A stretch of DNA of 5,801 bases. It comes from Chitinophagales bacterium (GTDB taxonomy: Bacteria > Bacteroidota > Bacteroidia > Chitinophagales > Chitinophagaceae). The stretch is from contig JAATGW010000293.1 in assembly GCA_015654495.1 (NCBI GenBank), positions 1 to 5,801 on the forward strand. The letters run 5' to 3'. The notes beneath the pieces were generated by a model. The model made no database searches and was not told the origin of the DNA. It saw nothing but the letters and a program-made list of their open reading frames with translations. The translations under genes and the position numbers were made by a program. Below, in pieces: positions 4,277 through 5,801 of the stretch; position 1 is the first letter of the stretch, and each line of letters opens with the position of its first letter.

Positions 4277-5801
4277 TTAAACAGCCACAAGCGAATGCTT
4301 CGCTACTGTTCTTCTCTCTCCTTTCATCCAGCGTTTGTACCATTCGAGAAAAACGAACACGAGCCAGCGGGTGCGCCATTCTACATTTTTTCCTGAAATT
4401 CCTGCAATGATGGCATTTGGAAAAATTCCGTCTTTTACAAGTTCTTTTAATAACTGGTGATCAAATTTTTCCTCTACATGTTTAATCAACTGCAATGGCG
4501 GAGGCGAGAATCCACGCTTGGTATCATCATAAAATTCCTTCGGAACATATTTGAACAGGATCTGTTTGCTGCTCCACTTTAGTGTTCCGTTGTTTATTTT
4601 AAAATGATCCGGCAACTGTGCGGTGAATTCGACAAGGTCTTTGTCGAGAAAAGGTTCTCTGCCTTCGAGGCTATACTGCATTGTTGCTTTATCCACTTTA
4701 AACAAAACTTCGTTATTCATAAAAGTTTTATAGCATGCAGAAAGTAAACTGCTGAGATCATTATTACGCAGTTTTACATATTCTTTTCCAAACAAAGTAT
4801 CGGGCTTTAATCCGAAAATATCTTTTATAACCGGATTCAGATGAAACTTAAACAAGGTTTCATAAATATCCAGACTGTTTTCTGCCTGCAGAAATTCTAC
4901 CAGTTTATCTGCCTGGTATTTTCTTGTACTGAACTGTGACAATACTGCGCCTGCAGTTTGTGAGCTCAGTTCCATTGCTTTTCTTACCGAAGATGGGAAC
5001 CTGGAAAATTTCCTGAAATATGCAAGGGTTTTTGGAAAGCCGGGATAACCACAAAGCAATTCGTCTCCCCCGTCTGCAGACAATGCCACAGTCACCTGCT
5101 GACGTGCAAAACGCGAAAGCAACATGGAAGGGATAACCGAAGTATCTCCAAATGGCTCATCAATAACATCCGGTAAAAGATGCAGCATTTCGTTGAATTC
5201 CTTACTGGAACAATAAAGTTCGTTATGATCTGTACCGAGATGTTCCGCTATGCGTTTTGCTTTTGGTGCCTCATCGTATTCATTCTCGTCAAAACCAATC
5301 GTAAATGTTTTCAGCCGGCTGCTATTTGTTTTTTGCAGAATTGCAGCTACTATGGAACTGTCAATACCTCCTGACAAAAACATGCCCACGGGTACATCAG
5401 CCACCATGCGGTAGTTGAACCCTTTTATCATCAGGCGTTCCATTTCTTCCAAGCCTTCCTGCTCTCCTATCTTCAGTTTTGGTCTGGCATAATAATCTTC
5501 GATATTCCAGTACTGGTGTTTTTTAATATTTATCCTGTCGTCCAGGTCTATTTCAAGATAATGTCCTGCTTCCAGTTTATAGGTGTTCTTAAAGATGGTG
5601 TATGGCTCACGGATATAATTAAACTGGAAGAACAGTGCCATCGCCTCCGGGTTAATTTCCTTTTTGAAATTCGGATTTGGTGTAAATGCTTTCAGTTCGG
5701 ATCCAAAAAGAAAATGTTCTCCATCAAAATACCATACCAAAGGTTTTACACCGCTGCGATCCCTGCAGATAATCATCTTCTTTGTTTCCTCATCATAAAT
5801 C
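4277..5801 (-). CDS. asnB: Asparagine synthetase-like amidotransferase, 5' end outside window
   Basis: The frame is open from the window edge (first full codon at 5800) to a TAA at 4279-4277, giving 507 residues. Family members are about 600-650 residues, so the N-terminal Cys2 and most of the glutaminase domain lie beyond the window; a Met codon at 5776 is internal, since conserved sequence (IYDEETKK) continues upstream. The first residues carry the end of the class-II glutaminase domain (RDRSGVKPL and SELKAF). The synthetase domain has the ATP pyrophosphatase loop SGGIDSS at 5374-5354, then DEPFGDTS, SADGGDELLCGY, KVDKATMQYSLEGREPFLD and KRGFSPPP in the usual order. Such enzymes transfer ammonia from glutamine to an ATP-activated carboxylate, aspartate in true AsnB. 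The DEPFxDxS and SxDGGDE signatures resemble variants found in capsule, O-antigen and exopolysaccharide clusters, where a sugar acid may be the substrate; this is inference. It converges on the response-regulator gene with 48 nt between stops. Confidence 0.93.
   Translation of the reverse strand, partial: IYDEETKKMIICRDRSGVKPLVWYFDGEHFLFGSELKAFTPNPNFKKEINPEAMALFFQFNYIREPYTIFKNTYKLEAGHYLEIDLDDRINIKKHQYWNIEDYYARPKLKIGEQEGLEEMERLMIKGFNYRMVADVPVGMFLSGGIDSSIVAAILQKTNSSRLKTFTIGFDENEYDEAPKAKRIAEHLGTDHNELYCSSKEFNEMLHLLPDVIDEPFGDTSVIPSMLLSRFARQQVTVALSADGGDELLCGYPGFPKTLAYFRKFSRFPSSVRKAMELSSQTAGAVLSQFSTRKYQADKLVEFLQAENSLDIYETLFKFHLNPVIKDIFGLKPDTLFGKEYVKLRNNDLSSLLSACYKTFMNNEVLFKVDKATMQYSLEGREPFLDKDLVEFTAQLPDHFKINNGTLKWSSKQILFKYVPKEFYDDTKRGFSPPPLQLIKHVEEKFDHQLLKELVKDGIFPNAIIAGISGKNVEWRTRWLVFVFLEWYKRWMKGERRTVAKHSLVAV
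4290..4304. terminator. Possible weak bidirectional hairpin near convergent ends
   Basis: AGCGAA (4290-4295) and TTCGCT (4299-4304) pair perfectly around a 3-nt loop. The hairpin lies within the last codons of the asnB-like gene and 62 nt past the response-regulator stop. On the plus strand a pyrimidine-rich stretch follows; on the minus strand the U-run is weak and interrupted. The 48-nt gap between the two stops (4229-4276) shows no better hairpin. Termination is only a suggestion. Confidence 0.22.

Noticed and set aside
5180..5374. 64-codon plus-strand open frame inside the asnB-like gene
   Set aside because: It lies opposite the most conserved part of the amidotransferase, including the ATP loop, and has no recognisable features of its own.
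1..5801. CRISPR arrays, insertion sequences, tRNA or rRNA genes
   Set aside because: No spaced direct repeats, transposase motifs, terminal inverted repeats with target duplications, or tRNA cloverleaf features were seen on either strand.

Overview
The window looks like a chromosomal segment from a member of the Bacteroidota, probably near the Chitinophagaceae, Sphingobacteriaceae or Cytophagales. The reasons are an AT-rich composition, almost no Shine-Dalgarno sequences, a lipoprotein of the Bacteroidota-restricted DUF4270 family, a small protein resembling DUF4907, and a LytS/LytR-type pair of the form common in that phylum. The family names come from recognising motifs by eye; no database search was run.

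Layout. Positions 1-672 (minus strand) hold the N-terminal 224 residues of a DUF4270-type lipoprotein whose 3' end lies outside the window. Positions 673-937 are a non-coding divergent control region with two clear inverted repeats, at 714-726 and 790-816. Positions 938-4228 (plus strand) are a tight four-gene operon: a six-bladed kelch propeller lipoprotein, a small exported DUF4907-like protein, a four-pass LytS-type sensor histidine kinase and a LytTR response regulator. The four genes are joined by a 14-nt overlap, a 7-nt gap and an 8-nt overlap. After a 48-nt convergent gap, positions 4277-5801 (minus strand) hold the C-terminal 507 residues of a glutamine-hydrolysing asparagine synthetase-like amidotransferase (asnB type), whose 5' end lies beyond the window.

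How the genes may work together. The kinase has no recognisable sensory domain beyond its membrane part and one extracytoplasmic loop, yet two exported proteins are encoded immediately upstream in the same transcription unit, and a third surface-type lipoprotein is divergently transcribed from the same control region. My inference is an envelope-sensing module: the kelch lipoprotein and the DUF4907-like protein provide or modulate the input, LytS/LytR transmits it, and LytR may act on the shared divergent region. The asnB-like gene is convergent and probably belongs to a different unit; its sequence type is often found in surface-polysaccharide clusters. The best candidate for something undescribed is the DUF4270/kelch/DUF4907/LytSR module, together with the 27-bp inverted repeat and the unusual cluster of 8-9 nt homopolymer tracts in the DUF4907-kinase stretch.
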